A stretch of 64,000 bases of DNA from Kyrpidia spormannii (GCF_002804065.1 NZ_CP024955.1:3162001-3226000); one strand, 5' to 3'. Shown: positions 9,100 through 17,529, counted from the first letter of the stretch. The notes: generated by a model from the letters alone, not told the origin. Program-made: numbers and translations.

Positions 9100-9201
9100 T
9101 CTCTTCACCTTCCATGGTTTAATTGTACCATAGAAGGAGTTACAAACAAACGTTTCCAAGGATTCAGGATTTGGCCGCCTTGACCCCCCATTAAAATGGG
9201 G

Positions 9202-9527
9202 AGGATGCGGCGGCCGGTTTCTCAAGGAACACGGAAAGGCCGAAAGATGAGAGAAAACGAAAGAAACACCGCAAAGATGGGCACGCTCCGCGCTGAGGAT
9301 CACTCGTCTTGACTCGACTTTACTCCGTGCGGGCGATGACTGTAGATGGATTGAAATGGCTTCACATTGAGGGGGCTGCATTTCCAAGATCTATTGTACC
9401 GGTTCGCCGGGAGACGATCAACCGTTTGTCCCGGAACGCACAGAATGGCCACAATGTGCGGCGGCTCGGCGCCGACCGACACCCTCCCCGGAGAGGCACG
9501 AACAACCGGTTAAGAAAAACGGGCTCT
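9202..9527. other. Gap between the TnpB element and the SLH gene terminator
   Basis: No convincing gene is seen. It holds the flank of the insertion element and AT/GC-mixed sequence with no clear promoter. Confidence 0.4.
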
Positions 9528-9556
9528 AAAAAGGGCCCGGGAAAACTCCCGGGCCC
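9528..9556 (-). terminator. Rho-independent terminator of the SLH/Ig-like gene
   Basis: A perfect 10-bp stem (GGGCCCGGGA with TCCCGGGCCC) and 4-nt loop is followed on the minus strand by TTTTTAGAG. It lies about 60 bp after the stop at 9617. Confidence 0.85.
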
Positions 9557-9616
9557 GTGTGTGACCCCGCCCCATCCCGGCGGGCCAGTCCCCGAAGATC
9601 GGTCCGGCACTCCCGA

Positions 9617-11104
9617 CTAGCTGCCGCTGTTGCCGCTCGTCGCCGGGGCGGGATCCACGGTGATTCCCAAGGAGGCCGTCGCCGTTTGCGGAGGATCGGA
9701 GCTGTCCGTCGCCTGCACCGTGAACGTCACGGTGTCCGCTGTGGTCGGTGTCCCGCTGATCGTCCCGTCGGTGGACAAGGTCAGTCCATCAGGCAGCGAC
9801 CCGTTCACCACAGTCCAGGTATACGGTGACGTCCCCCCGCTCGCATCGAGACTCGCCGCATAGTCGCTCCCCACCGTGCCGTTCGGCAGCGACTGCGTGT
9901 TGATGGACAGCGCCTGGGCGGCCGGATCCACCGTGATGCTGAGATCCGCCGTCGCGCTCTGCGGCGTGCCCGAACTGTCCGTCACCTGCACCGTGAACGT
10001 GCTCGTGCCCGCTGTGGTCGGTGTCCCGCTGATCGTCCCGTCGTTGGACAAGGTCAGTCCATCAGGCAGCGACCCGTTCACCACAGTCCAGGTATACGGC
10101 GACGTCCCCCCGCTCGCATCGAGACTCGCCGCATAGTCGCTCCCCACCGTGCCGTTCGGCAGCGACTGCGTGTTGATGGACAGCGCCTGGGCGGCCGGAT
10201 CCACCGTGATGCTGAGATCCGCCGTCGCGCTCTGCGGCGTGCCCGAACTGTCCATCACCTGCACCGTGAACGTGCTCGTGCCCGCTGTGGTCGGCGTCCC
10301 GCTGATCGTCCCGTCGGTGGTCAGGGTAAGCCCATCGGGTAGACTGCCGCCGACGAGCGACCAACTGTAGGGCGCCATACCCCCGCTCGCCTGCAAGCTT
10401 GCCGAGTAGTCGCTCCCCACCGTGGCCGCGGCAAGCGAAGCCGTGATCACGGATAACGTCGAGGTTCCCCCGTTCCCCGACTGACCGGCCGCCGCCATCG
10501 CTTTATCCAGAGCCACCACCGCCTCCGCCCGGGTGATCGGACTCTCCGGGCGGAACGTCCCGTCGGGATAGCCGTTCATGATCTGCGCATCTGCAACGGC
10601 GCCGATCGCCCCTTTGCTCCAAGAGGGAATCGCCGACCCGTCGGTGAATTTGTCCGCAGCCGCGGGATCCGCCGTCAGCTTCTTCACCTGCATGATGATC
10701 GCCGCCGCCTCGGCCCGGGTAATGGGACTGTTCGGTCTCATCGTCCCGTCGTCATACCCGTTGATGTATCCGGCGGCCTTCGCTTCGGCCACCACATCGT
10801 AAAACCAGGCATGATTCGGAACGTCTATGTAGGCAATGTCCGACTTTGCCGTAAATCCGAAAGCACCGTTGACCAAAGCCATGAATTCAGCGCGGGAAAT
10901 ATTGTTGTCCGGTTTAAAGGTGCCGTCCGGGTACCCTTTGATCAATCCTTTATTCACCCAGTCCGCAATCTGGGGCTCCGCCCAGTGGCCGGAAATATCC
11001 GACGGAACCGCCGCGAAAGCCATGGTCGGCAACATAGCGACCAACATCGACACAATGGTGAACACAGAGAACACTGTGCGTCGCCCCAGGACCAAGACAT
11101 TCAC
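9617..11104 (-). CDS. Secreted surface protein: three SLH domains plus three Ig-like (He_PIG) repeats
   Basis: This 495-residue protein has a signal peptide ending near AFAAVPS. Three S-layer homology domains follow at roughly residues 31-80, 92-140 and 150-200, each with GYPDGTF/GYDDGTM and ITRAEA motifs that bind pyruvylated secondary wall polymer. Residues 217 to the end are three 91-residue putative-Ig (He_PIG) repeats with SGGxxPYxW and LPDGLTL...GTISGTPT. The start is GTG with GGAGG eight bases upstream. It is likely a wall-anchored adhesin or architectural protein. A strong terminator follows, and the neighbouring gene upstream is also secreted. Confidence 0.85.
   Translation of the reverse strand: MNVLVLGRRTVFSVFTIVSMLVAMLPTMAFAAVPSDISGHWAEPQIADWVNKGLIKGYPDGTFKPDNNISRAEFMALVNGAFGFTAKSDIAYIDVPNHAWFYDVVAEAKAAGYINGYDDGTMRPNSPITRAEAAAIIMQVKKLTADPAAADKFTDGSAIPSWSKGAIGAVADAQIMNGYPDGTFRPESPITRAEAVVALDKAMAAAGQSGNGGTSTLSVITASLAAATVGSDYSASLQASGGMAPYSWSLVGGSLPDGLTLTTDGTISGTPTTAGTSTFTVQVMDSSGTPQSATADLSITVDPAAQALSINTQSLPNGTVGSDYAASLDASGGTSPYTWTVVNGSLPDGLTLSNDGTISGTPTTAGTSTFTVQVTDSSGTPQSATADLSITVDPAAQALSINTQSLPNGTVGSDYAASLDASGGTSPYTWTVVNGSLPDGLTLSTDGTISGTPTTADTVTFTVQATDSSDPPQTATASLGITVDPAPATSGNSGS
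9647..10456 (-). repeat. Three tandem 273-bp coding repeats
   Basis: The Ig-like repeats begin at 10456, 10183 and 9910 on the minus strand, exactly 273 bp apart. The second and third are nearly identical over their first two thirds and the first is more diverged. This suggests recent duplication or homogenisation, and repeat number could vary between strains. Confidence 0.85.
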
Positions 11105-11157
11105 GCCGACAACCTCCTCTCTGCTCTTGAATCTTTGCTCGACCCATCTATGAAAAC

Positions 11158-11190
11158 GGGAAGGAGGGGGGCACAGAGCCCCCGCCCTTC
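11158..11190 (-). terminator. Hairpin downstream of the secreted repeat-protein gene
   Basis: GGGGGC and GCCCCC with flanking GAAGG/CCTTC arms form a stable hairpin between the two secreted-protein genes. The following T-rich tract is weak (CCCGTTTTC). Confidence 0.4.
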
Positions 11191-11299
11191 ACCGGTGTAG
11201 GTTTCAGAATATCCGCAGGGGGGCGAATCGCCGTTCAAACCCCGGGGGAGGTCAAAGATTCATGCGCAATCCACGTCAGCTTTGTTGCCTGTGACGCCG

Positions 11300-12049
11300 T
11301 CACATCGTCGACGAGGTTGTGGTACCGGCCGATGAACCGGAGTTCGAAGAAGCTGCGGGCGCCTGGGAATCCTCGCCGGAGCCTGCCGTTCCCTCCGCTT
11401 TGTTCCCATCCCACTTGTGCTCGACAAACTTCGTCAGTGCGTCCTTCTCTTTGTTCATGAGCGCGTCGATCAATTGCGCCTCGCTCATCCCTTTGCTCTG
11501 GGCCACGTCGGCAATGGACTTGCCGGTTTTAAGCTGCGCGAGCAAGTCTTGAGGCGTCATGCCGAGGATGGACGCGGCGTCGGCGATACCGCCTCGGGCA
11601 AATGAATGCCCTTTTTCCTCCAACGATCCGGCATGTTCGACGATGTTCTTCACGCGGGCGGACAAATTGGCTTTCATCTGGGCCGCTTTGTCCTGGGACA
11701 ATTTACCGGACTGGACCTTCTGGTCGATGGACGCCGAGATCTTTTGCACAACGGCGTCGATGACCTGCTGCTCAGAGACGCCCTTGCTTTGCGCCACCTG
11801 GGCGATCGATTGGCCGCTCCGCAGATTCTGGGCCAGTTGTTGCGGCGTGACGCCGAGCACCTGCGCCGCGGTCGACAGAACACCTCCCCACGGCTGGTGA
11901 TGCTCCGCCTGAGCCGGTTGGGTGCTGCCGGAAGCGGTCGTCGCCGTGTCTGCCGCGGCCACGGCGAAGGGTGCAGCCGCAGTGACGGCCGCCGCCCCGC
12001 CTCCGGCCACCGCCAACGCCAACGCACTGTAGAGAAGCGATTTTTTCAT
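11300..12049 (-). CDS. Secreted Ala/Ser-rich protein with two repeats
   Basis: This 249-residue protein has a signal peptide (KKSLLYSALALAVAGG, cleavage near AVAAAD). Two related segments follow, around VLGVTPQQLAQNLRSGQSIA and ILGMTPQDLLAQLKTGKSIA, each followed by VAQSKG(V/M)SE and a helical stretch. The C-terminus is a Ser/Thr/Gly-rich tail. Similar secreted proteins with LGVTPQxLxxxLxxGKSIAxVA repeats occur in Firmicutes and actinobacteria without assigned function. I do not recognise a catalytic motif. The ribosome site is GGAGGAGAAAACG. A promoter with an internal dyad lies upstream. Confidence 0.75.
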   Translation of the reverse strand: MKKSLLYSALALAVAGGGAAAVTAAAPFAVAAADTATTASGSTQPAQAEHHQPWGGVLSTAAQVLGVTPQQLAQNLRSGQSIAQVAQSKGVSEQQVIDAVVQKISASIDQKVQSGKLSQDKAAQMKANLSARVKNIVEHAGSLEEKGHSFARGGIADAASILGMTPQDLLAQLKTGKSIADVAQSKGMSEAQLIDALMNKEKDALTKFVEHKWDGNKAEGTAGSGEDSQAPAASSNSGSSAGTTTSSTM

Positions 12050-12108
12050 CGTTTTCTCCTCCTTGGATGCTTGGGGTTTTTGCAGGCCGGTATCCCGGCC
12101 ACGTTTTC

Positions 12109-12140
12109 ATTCTAGCCGGTGGATATGGACACCGGGTCAA
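12109..12140 (-). promoter_or_regulatory. Promoter with 20-bp spacer and internal dyad (MerR-like layout)
   Basis: On the minus strand TTGACC (12135-12140) and TAGAAT (12109-12114) are separated by 20 bp. The spacer holds the dyad CCGGTG-N8-CACCGG, the geometry of promoters remodelled by MerR-family activators. It would drive the secreted protein gene starting at 12049. The regulator is not in the window. Confidence 0.45.
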
Positions 12141-12325
12141 GCAATTATGGATATGTTATGGAGATCGATGAAAATATTGGGCGCCCACGTCGGGATCGAT
12201 GCCGCCGGCGATACCCGCGGGCTGCCCCGCTCCCGTCGATCGTACATCCGCCGTCAACCGGCCCTTGCGGAACAAGCCGTCGCAGGATAGAATTTTCCAC
12301 AAAGATGGACGAAGGGGGCGGGCAG

Positions 12326-12655
12326 ATGGACCGAACAGCCTTGCTGGAAACAGTCAGGCGCATCGCTCTCGAGCATGTCCGCGGGACAGACGTCCGCGTG
12401 TATCTTTTTGGCTCTTGGGCCAGGGGAGAGGAGCGGCGGTCCTCGGACATCGATATCGGGCTGTGGAGTTCCCGGCCGCTGTCTCGGGAATGGATCGCTT
12501 CCCTCCGGGAGCGATTCGAAGAATCCACCGTCCCACGCCGAGTGGACGTGGTGGACCTCACCCGGGTGGATCCAGCTTTTGTGCAACGCGTACTGAAGGA
12601 GGGAATCCAGTGGAGCGACTCAGAAATCGCCTCAAAACCGCCCTCCGGGCGCTGA
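12326..12655 (+). CDS. Minimal nucleotidyltransferase (MNT) of an MNT/HEPN pair
   Basis: This 109-residue MNT-fold protein has the complete active site: LFGSWARGEERRSSDIDIG carries GS...RG and the SDxD pair near residue 40, and a third Asp lies in RVDVVDL. In known pairs such as MntA/HepT the MNT acts as antitoxin by AMPylating the HEPN RNase. The ATG at 12326 has GGGGGCGGG upstream, and a second ATG 21 bases earlier is possible. Its partner gene starts inside its 3' end but is truncated, so this antitoxin-like enzyme is probably orphaned. Confidence 0.8.
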   Translation: MDRTALLETVRRIALEHVRGTDVRVYLFGSWARGEERRSSDIDIGLWSSRPLSREWIASLRERFEESTVPRRVDVVDLTRVDPAFVQRVLKEGIQWSDSEIASKPPSGR

Positions 12656-12804
12656 ACTCATTAGAGACCGTCCTGTCGGAGCCTGGGGATTCGCCTATTG
12701 TTCGGGATGCGGCCATCCAGCGTTTCGAGTACACTTTTGAAGCCGCGTGGAAGGCCGCGCAACTCTTTTTGGCAGTAGTGGAAGGGATGCCGCCCCGCGG
12801 TTAA
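12610..12804 (+). pseudogene. HEPN (HepT/HI0074-like) gene, truncated
   Basis: A GTG start overlapping the MNT gene by 46 bp opens a frame with VERLRNRLKTALRALNSLE and the conserved QRFEYTFEAAWKAAQLFL of nucleotidyltransferase-substrate-binding (HEPN) proteins. It stops after 64 codons, whereas family members have about 130-145, so the catalytic R-x4-6-H motif in the second half is missing. The stop TAA shares bases with the stop of the convergent SLH gene. The break looks like a deletion or replacement that brought the SLH gene next to it. Confidence 0.75.
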
Positions 12805-15503
12805 TCACTCAACTGCACAAACCTCAACATTTTGCCCAGCATCGCGGCAGCCTCGGCCCGGGACGAAACCTTTCCGGGCTCCAGCTTCCCGTCCGACCCG
12901 ACCACGACTCCGGTCTGAACCGCCACCGCCACGTCGCCCTGGGCCCAGTTGCTCACCTCGCCGCCATCGGAAAAACGAGTGAGCACAGTGGTATCCGGGG
13001 ACGGTAGCTCCCCTTTCACCTGACGCATCGCCCGGGTGAGCACCGCGATCATTTGCTCCCGGGTCATGGGATCATCGGGAGCAAACCGCCCGCCCCCCAC
13101 CCCGGACATCAGCCCCTCCTGGGCCACCACATCGATTTCGTGCCGGTTCCAGGCGTCGGCCGACACGTCGGCAAAATCCGCCGGTCTCGCTTGCACCGTC
13201 TCCAGTCCCAAGGCCCGGACCAACAACACCGCAAACTGCCCCCGGGTCACCGGCCGATCCGGCGCAAAATGCTGCCCATCCACGCCGCCGATCACGCCCG
13301 CGGCAGCCAGCCGCGCCACCTGGTCCTCCGCCCAGTGTCCCTTCATATCGACAAAGGATTTGGGATCGTGCACGGCCACATAAGTCCCGGGCGAAACCTG
13401 AGCCACAAGGGCCGCCTGCCCTTGGCCTGTGGTCACGAACCGCGCAGGAACCGGTGCCCAGACGCGGCGGGCGACGTCATACGTGAACACCCCCATCTCC
13501 TGCGACCCTCCGGCATTTTGCCCGAGCGGGATCAGAGCCCGAAAATATGCCTTCCCGGCGCTCACCGGCACAGCGGTGCCGTCTGCGCGGACTTCTCGGA
13601 CGGAAAAGTCGACGGCATCTGCGACCGGTGTGCCGCCTGTCTGATCCGCCAGCCCCTGAACCGGCACACTTCCGTCCGGCCGGGCCACAGAGATCAAGAT
13701 TTCTTTGTCACCCGAATCCGGTTTCACGGCCTTTACCGGCACCTGATACGCCCCGAGAGGAATTTGAAGGACGACAACCCCTGAGTCACCCGTCTTATCT
13801 GCCAACGCTTGCCACACCCCCACCGGGATGTGAACATCCACCGCCGGGGCGTCCGTCTGGACAGGCAGGACAAAGGTCGACACCCCCGCATCGGCACTGC
13901 GCACCCGGTCGGCGGTTTCATCCAGGACTTGAACGGAGAGGCGATCCCCCGACCGGCTCTCGGCCACCGTCTCCTGCCACACGAGGGGCCGGCCGGCAAT
14001 CAGGGATCCCGCGTCCGGCAACGTCACTGAGCCGCCACCCCCGGGCTGGGTGCCCGTAGAGGGATGAGGATTCTGTCCGGGTTGCTGGCCTGGCTGTCCA
14101 GGTTGTCCGGTGCCCGGTTGTTGCCCGGATTGCTGACCCGGTTGCCCACTCCCCGGTTGCTGCCCGGGCTGGCCACCCCCGCCACCCGGCTGTTGCCCAC
14201 TCGGCGGCGCCGGTGGCTGCGGCGGCTCTGGCGGCGCCGGCGGCTCCGGAGGCAGCGAACTATACACGAAAAGCCCATCCGCCACCGGACGCTCATGCCC
14301 GTCACTCGGCGAATTCACCACAGACACCCCGCTGCTTCCCGGCAGGCGGGCCACCATGTCCACCGATCCACCCGAATCGAACCCAATGGCATCCGTGTAG
14401 CCCAGCGTCTGGAGATACGACGCCATCTCCGCCCGGGTGAGCCCAACACTCCGCCCGGGCTGCCGGCCATCCACCGCCACCATGGCCATCCGGCGCCCGT
14501 CCGCCGACAAACCCACCGCAATGATGGGATTGCGTCCACTGTCCCCGGGATTCGGCGCCTGGGGATCGGCATAGGCCTGCCCGCCCTTCAGCAAGATCGG
14601 CCCGCCGCCGATCACCGTCTGGTAACTCCGCCAATCCGGCGACGTGTACAATCCCACCTGGATCTTTTCCCCTGGGGCCATGTTCCCTTTCAACCAATCC
14701 CCCCACTGCTCATGCCCGATGAGCACCGCTTGTCCGGGCGGCACAGGGGGAACGGCCGAATCCTCCACCACTGAACTCACCGTATAGACCGTCGGATCGG
14801 CCGTTTTTGTCAAATACACCGCCACCCGGCGGGCGGCAGGATTGGGAGCCGGAAAAGAGTAGCCGAATTTATCATCGTATAGGTAAATCCCCTGGTCCCC
14901 CAGAAAACTGTTGAACGCTGCCAACGGTTGGCTCTGCCCTGATGGGGCCTCAGTCTTCTGCCCGCTCTTTTGCCAAGCTTCGGAATTGTCCCCGCCCGGC
15001 AGCACCATGACTTGCCCACTCCACTGGAACCGCACGATGGACGCCCGATTCTGCCCATCGATGGCCAGCGCCGCCCAGCCGATGGGACTCCGGTACAGTT
15101 GCCCATTCGCTACCAGAATATTCAGTGGACCATAGGTCTGGCCGATGTCGTAATAGTCCCCGTTGATCCCCGCCACGGCCCCGGTGCGATTCGCCATGGA
15201 ACTCACCGTCTCGCCCCGCCCGGCAAAGATCTTATCCCCCGCCGCCACCGCCTGGACCCGCAGCTGCGGAGCCGTCAGATCCACCTCGATCCGGTGAATC
15301 CGCAGCGGCCCGGCGTCCGTAGAGAGCGCCGCATCTTGGAGTTTCACACCCCGGGCGATCCCCACCTCCGGATCCACCGATTGCGACAAAATCGTCGGCC
15401 AGCCCGTCGGTTGCGGCCACGCCGCCTGGACGATCCCCGGCACCATCACCAGCGCCGACACCGCGGCCGCCCCCGCGAACCAGCGCCGTCCGAGTTTCCC
15501 CAT
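12801..15503 (-). CDS. Secreted phosphodiester glycosidase (NAGPA/DUF2233) with C-terminal SLH domains
   Basis: This 900-residue protein starts with a signal peptide (cleavage near IVQAAW). A phosphodiester glycosidase domain spans about residues 60-415, with GINGDYYD, VIGGGPILLKGG, NPIIAVGLSADG and GYTDAIGFDSGGSVDM, the family's conserved core. Residues about 415-500 form a Pro/Gln/Gly linker, then come a beta-rich region and three SLH domains at the C-terminus (FVDMKGHWAEDQVARLAAAG onward). The enzyme class cleaves sugar-phosphodiester bonds, as in uncovering of mannose-6-phosphate or wall polymer turnover. The bacterial substrate is unknown. SLH domains would hold it on the wall. The two downstream stops overlap (TTAA). 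Confidence 0.85.
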   Translation of the reverse strand: MGKLGRRWFAGAAAVSALVMVPGIVQAAWPQPTGWPTILSQSVDPEVGIARGVKLQDAALSTDAGPLRIHRIEVDLTAPQLRVQAVAAGDKIFAGRGETVSSMANRTGAVAGINGDYYDIGQTYGPLNILVANGQLYRSPIGWAALAIDGQNRASIVRFQWSGQVMVLPGGDNSEAWQKSGQKTEAPSGQSQPLAAFNSFLGDQGIYLYDDKFGYSFPAPNPAARRVAVYLTKTADPTVYTVSSVVEDSAVPPVPPGQAVLIGHEQWGDWLKGNMAPGEKIQVGLYTSPDWRSYQTVIGGGPILLKGGQAYADPQAPNPGDSGRNPIIAVGLSADGRRMAMVAVDGRQPGRSVGLTRAEMASYLQTLGYTDAIGFDSGGSVDMVARLPGSSGVSVVNSPSDGHERPVADGLFVYSSLPPEPPAPPEPPQPPAPPSGQQPGGGGGQPGQQPGSGQPGQQSGQQPGTGQPGQPGQQPGQNPHPSTGTQPGGGGSVTLPDAGSLIAGRPLVWQETVAESRSGDRLSVQVLDETADRVRSADAGVSTFVLPVQTDAPAVDVHIPVGVWQALADKTGDSGVVVLQIPLGAYQVPVKAVKPDSGDKEILISVARPDGSVPVQGLADQTGGTPVADAVDFSVREVRADGTAVPVSAGKAYFRALIPLGQNAGGSQEMGVFTYDVARRVWAPVPARFVTTGQGQAALVAQVSPGTYVAVHDPKSFVDMKGHWAEDQVARLAAAGVIGGVDGQHFAPDRPVTRGQFAVLLVRALGLETVQARPADFADVSADAWNRHEIDVVAQEGLMSGVGGGRFAPDDPMTREQMIAVLTRAMRQVKGELPSPDTTVLTRFSDGGEVSNWAQGDVAVAVQTGVVVGSDGKLEPGKVSSRAEAAAMLGKMLRFVQLSD

Positions 15504-15663
15504 CTTCCGTTTCTCCTCTCTCCATCTCTCTACCTATGTACCGAATCTGCAAACCTCGCGGCAGAACTTGCCCAGGTTCCACTATATCACCCCCCTCTTC
15601 CCACGAAAAATCCTTCACCTCCACCCATGGGGCCGTCCGCGGCCTTTCGCCGCCGCCTTGGAC

Positions 15664-15714
15664 AAACAAAACGGGCTGCAGCCCCGGCACCTGTCTTAGC
15701 CGGTCTACAGCCCG
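15664..15714 (-). terminator. Rho-independent terminator of the acuI-like gene
   Basis: CGGGCTGTAG...CTGCAGCCCG with an inner CCGGC/GCCGG stem is followed on the minus strand by TTTTGTTTG. It lies about 40 bp after the stop at 15756. Confidence 0.8.
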
Positions 15715-15755
15715 CATTTTGGGGATTATGGAAAATTCCCGTTGGTCCCGGGGAA

Positions 15756-16748
15756 TCACCCCATCCGAATCACCGTGCGTCCCTTCACTTTCCCTTTTAA
15801 AATCGCCTCCAACGTCGCCGGGACGTCTTCCATGGCGATCTCCTGCCCGATGTCCGCCAGCCCCGCCGGCTTCCACGGACCTGCCAGCCGCTCCCACACC
15901 TCCCGGCGCTCCTCCATCGGGCAATAAGCCGAATCGATCCCGAGCAGGCTCACCCCGCGAAGAATAAAAGGAAACACTGTGGTCTCCAAAGCCGACCCGC
16001 CGGTCAGCCCGCTCAAGGCCACCGCTCCCCCGTATTTCATCGTGCGCAGCAGATACGCCAGGGTGCGGCCGCCCACCGGATCCACAGCCCCGGCCCAGCG
16101 CTCCTTCTCCAGCGCCTTGCGGCTCTCCGCCGACACCTCGTCCCGGCTCAGCACCTCGGAAGCCCCGATGCTCCGGAGATACGCCTCGGCCTCCGCCTTC
16201 CCGGTGCTGGCCGCCACGGTGTAGCCCAGCTTGGTGAGAATCGCCACCGCCACGCTGCCCACGCCGCCCGACGCCCCGGTAACCAGCACCGGGCCCCGTT
16301 CCGGCGTAAGTCCGTATCGCTCCAGGCGATACACCGAGAGGCCCGCCGTAAACCCCGCGGTCCCGAGTACCATCGCTTCTTTCACGCTTAAGCCCGTGGG
16401 CAGGGGCACCACCCAATCCGCCGGAACACGGGCGTATTCACCAAACCCGCCGTCGTGGGACACCCCGAGATCATAGCCGGTCACGACCACCTCGTCGCCT
16501 TCGCGAAAACGCCTATCGGTCGAGGTCTCCACCGTTCCCGCCAGATCGATCCCAGGGACCAGGGGATACTTCCGGGCCACCCGTCCGGTGGGTATCACCG
16601 CCAACCCGTCCTTGTAATTGACGCTGGAGTACGCCACCCGAACGGTGACCTCCCCCGGCGGCAGGTCGTCCCAACCCCGTTCCACCAAATTCAGCGCAAT
16701 AGATTCATCTTGTTGATCCGCCACCCATGCCCGAAACCGTTCCGCCAT
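15756..16748 (-). CDS. acuI: AcuI/YhdH-type quinone oxidoreductase (acrylyl-CoA reductase family)
   Basis: This 330-residue zinc-free medium-chain dehydrogenase has YSSVNYKDGLAVIPTGRVAR and PLVPGIDLAGTVETS in the N-terminal domain, and VLVTGASGGVGSVAVAIL as the NADPH-binding loop. The DSAYCPMEERREVWERL block is diagnostic for the YhdH/AcuI subgroup, which reduces acrylyl-CoA to propionyl-CoA with NADPH. The ATG at 16748 has AGGAGAG seven bases upstream and gives normal length. It stands alone, with a terminator downstream. Confidence 0.85.
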   Translation of the reverse strand: MAERFRAWVADQQDESIALNLVERGWDDLPPGEVTVRVAYSSVNYKDGLAVIPTGRVARKYPLVPGIDLAGTVETSTDRRFREGDEVVVTGYDLGVSHDGGFGEYARVPADWVVPLPTGLSVKEAMVLGTAGFTAGLSVYRLERYGLTPERGPVLVTGASGGVGSVAVAILTKLGYTVAASTGKAEAEAYLRSIGASEVLSRDEVSAESRKALEKERWAGAVDPVGGRTLAYLLRTMKYGGAVALSGLTGGSALETTVFPFILRGVSLLGIDSAYCPMEERREVWERLAGPWKPAGLADIGQEIAMEDVPATLEAILKGKVKGRTVIRMG

Positions 16749-16949
16749 GCAATCTCTCCTCCCTGCGGGGTCACTCTGCCTGAATTCTATCATAAGTTCA
16801 GCGCACAGTCTCGCCGGTCACGGCCCTGGCGTATTCAGTTGGCCTGGGAAACAAGGGCGACTGACGTTAGAGACAGCCCGGGCCGTCACGGAATCGAACT
16901 GAGACCGGCCAGGGCGGACGCTCCGTTGTCCAATGTTTGGACAAGGCCA

Positions 16950-17235
16950 TTAACGATAGGCAGAATCGTGGTCCGGGTGGAGGGACAACACGCGCAGCCA
17001 GTATCCATCCCGGTACGCCACGGCGCGGAATCCTTTTCCCATGCGAAAACTGTATAGCCGTTCTCCGTTCGGACCAGTGCGGGTATGAATGATCTCGATA
17101 GGCTTGGTCCCATGTCATATCGGACAGTTTCCGCAACGTTCCAAGAACGGCCCATTGCTCCCGTTTGGGGAGACCAAACCATGAACGCTGGAAAACCGGG
17201 TTGTTCAAGTCCAGACGAATCCATGCGTCACTCAT
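16950..17235 (-). pseudogene. RelE-like toxin, frameshifted
   Basis: The frame starts at ATG 17235, overlapping the antitoxin stop by 8 bp, and reads DAWIRLDLNNPVFQRSWFGL and LRKLSDMTWDQAYRD. Near 17095 a one-base shift is needed to continue as EIIHTRTGPNGERLYSFRMG and then FRAVAYRDGYWLRVLSLHPD up to a TAA at 16950. The rejoined 95-residue product looks like a complete RelE-superfamily toxin with its conserved C-terminal strands. As written it is interrupted, leaving an intact antitoxin with a dead toxin unless the shift is a sequencing error. Confidence 0.75.
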
Positions 17236-17485
17236 CGCGCAATCTTTTCTCCAAGTCGTCTAGGGAAGTCTCCGCGGGGGGATGGTTCTTGGCCCATTCG
17301 ATAGCATCGTCCAGATCCTTTTGAACTTTCTTGTCTATTAGCCACCGTTCACTGTCGGGAATGAATTGTCCGACCTTGATGATCCAAACACCGGGTTCCA
17401 CCTCATCCACCAGAACGGTCCTACCCGCATACTCTTTGCCGAGGGAGATTTGGCCATTGTTGCCGACGGTCTTGATCGTGGGCAC
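17228..17485 (-). CDS. AbrB-like antitoxin
   Basis: This 85-residue protein has an N-terminal swapped-hairpin-like DNA-binding part (TIKTVGNNGQISLGKEYAG, VLVDEVEPGVWIIKVG). The helical C-terminal arm (DDAIEWAKNHPPAETSLDDL) probably wraps the toxin. The GTG start has GAGGTGAT eight bases upstream. It overlaps the downstream toxin frame, the usual order of type II pairs, and probably represses its own promoter at 17521-17529. Confidence 0.75.
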   Translation of the reverse strand: MPTIKTVGNNGQISLGKEYAGRTVLVDEVEPGVWIIKVGQFIPDSERWLIDKKVQKDLDDAIEWAKNHPPAETSLDDLEKRLRDE

Positions 17486-17520
17486 CGGCGATCACCTCAT
17501 GAAATGTGTGGTTGAATATT

Positions 17521-17529
17521 ATTATAGCA
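17521..17529 (-). promoter_or_regulatory. Extended -10 promoter of the 17485 antitoxin
   Basis: TGCTATAAT on the minus strand, 36 bp before the antitoxin start, is a perfect extended -10. A weak TTGGAT lies too close to be a proper -35. Confidence 0.5.

Larger units (their letters stand above)
7534..9201 (-). mobile_element. TnpB-only IS200/IS605-like (IS1341-type) element, decayed
   Basis: A minus-strand tnpB pseudogene is bracketed by two matching palindromes, CCCCACT-GA-AGTGGGG at 7534-7549 and CCCCATT-AA-AATGGGG at 9186-9201, each with 7-bp arms and the same orientation. Subterminal hairpins of this sort are what IS200/IS605 Y1 transposases recognise. No tnpA is present, so movement would depend on a transposase in trans. 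The exact ends and any target motif cannot be fixed from the sequence alone. Confidence 0.6.

Noticed and set aside
9647-10456. Regular repeats as a possible CRISPR or satellite
   Set aside because: They are 273-bp coding repeats of an Ig-like domain in a secreted protein.
12801-15503. Long open frames on the plus strand opposite the phosphodiester glycosidase, S-layer, RND and adaptor genes
   Set aside because: High GC leaves the opposite strand open by chance. The translations are Pro/Arg/His-rich without family features, while the minus strand encodes well-conserved proteins.
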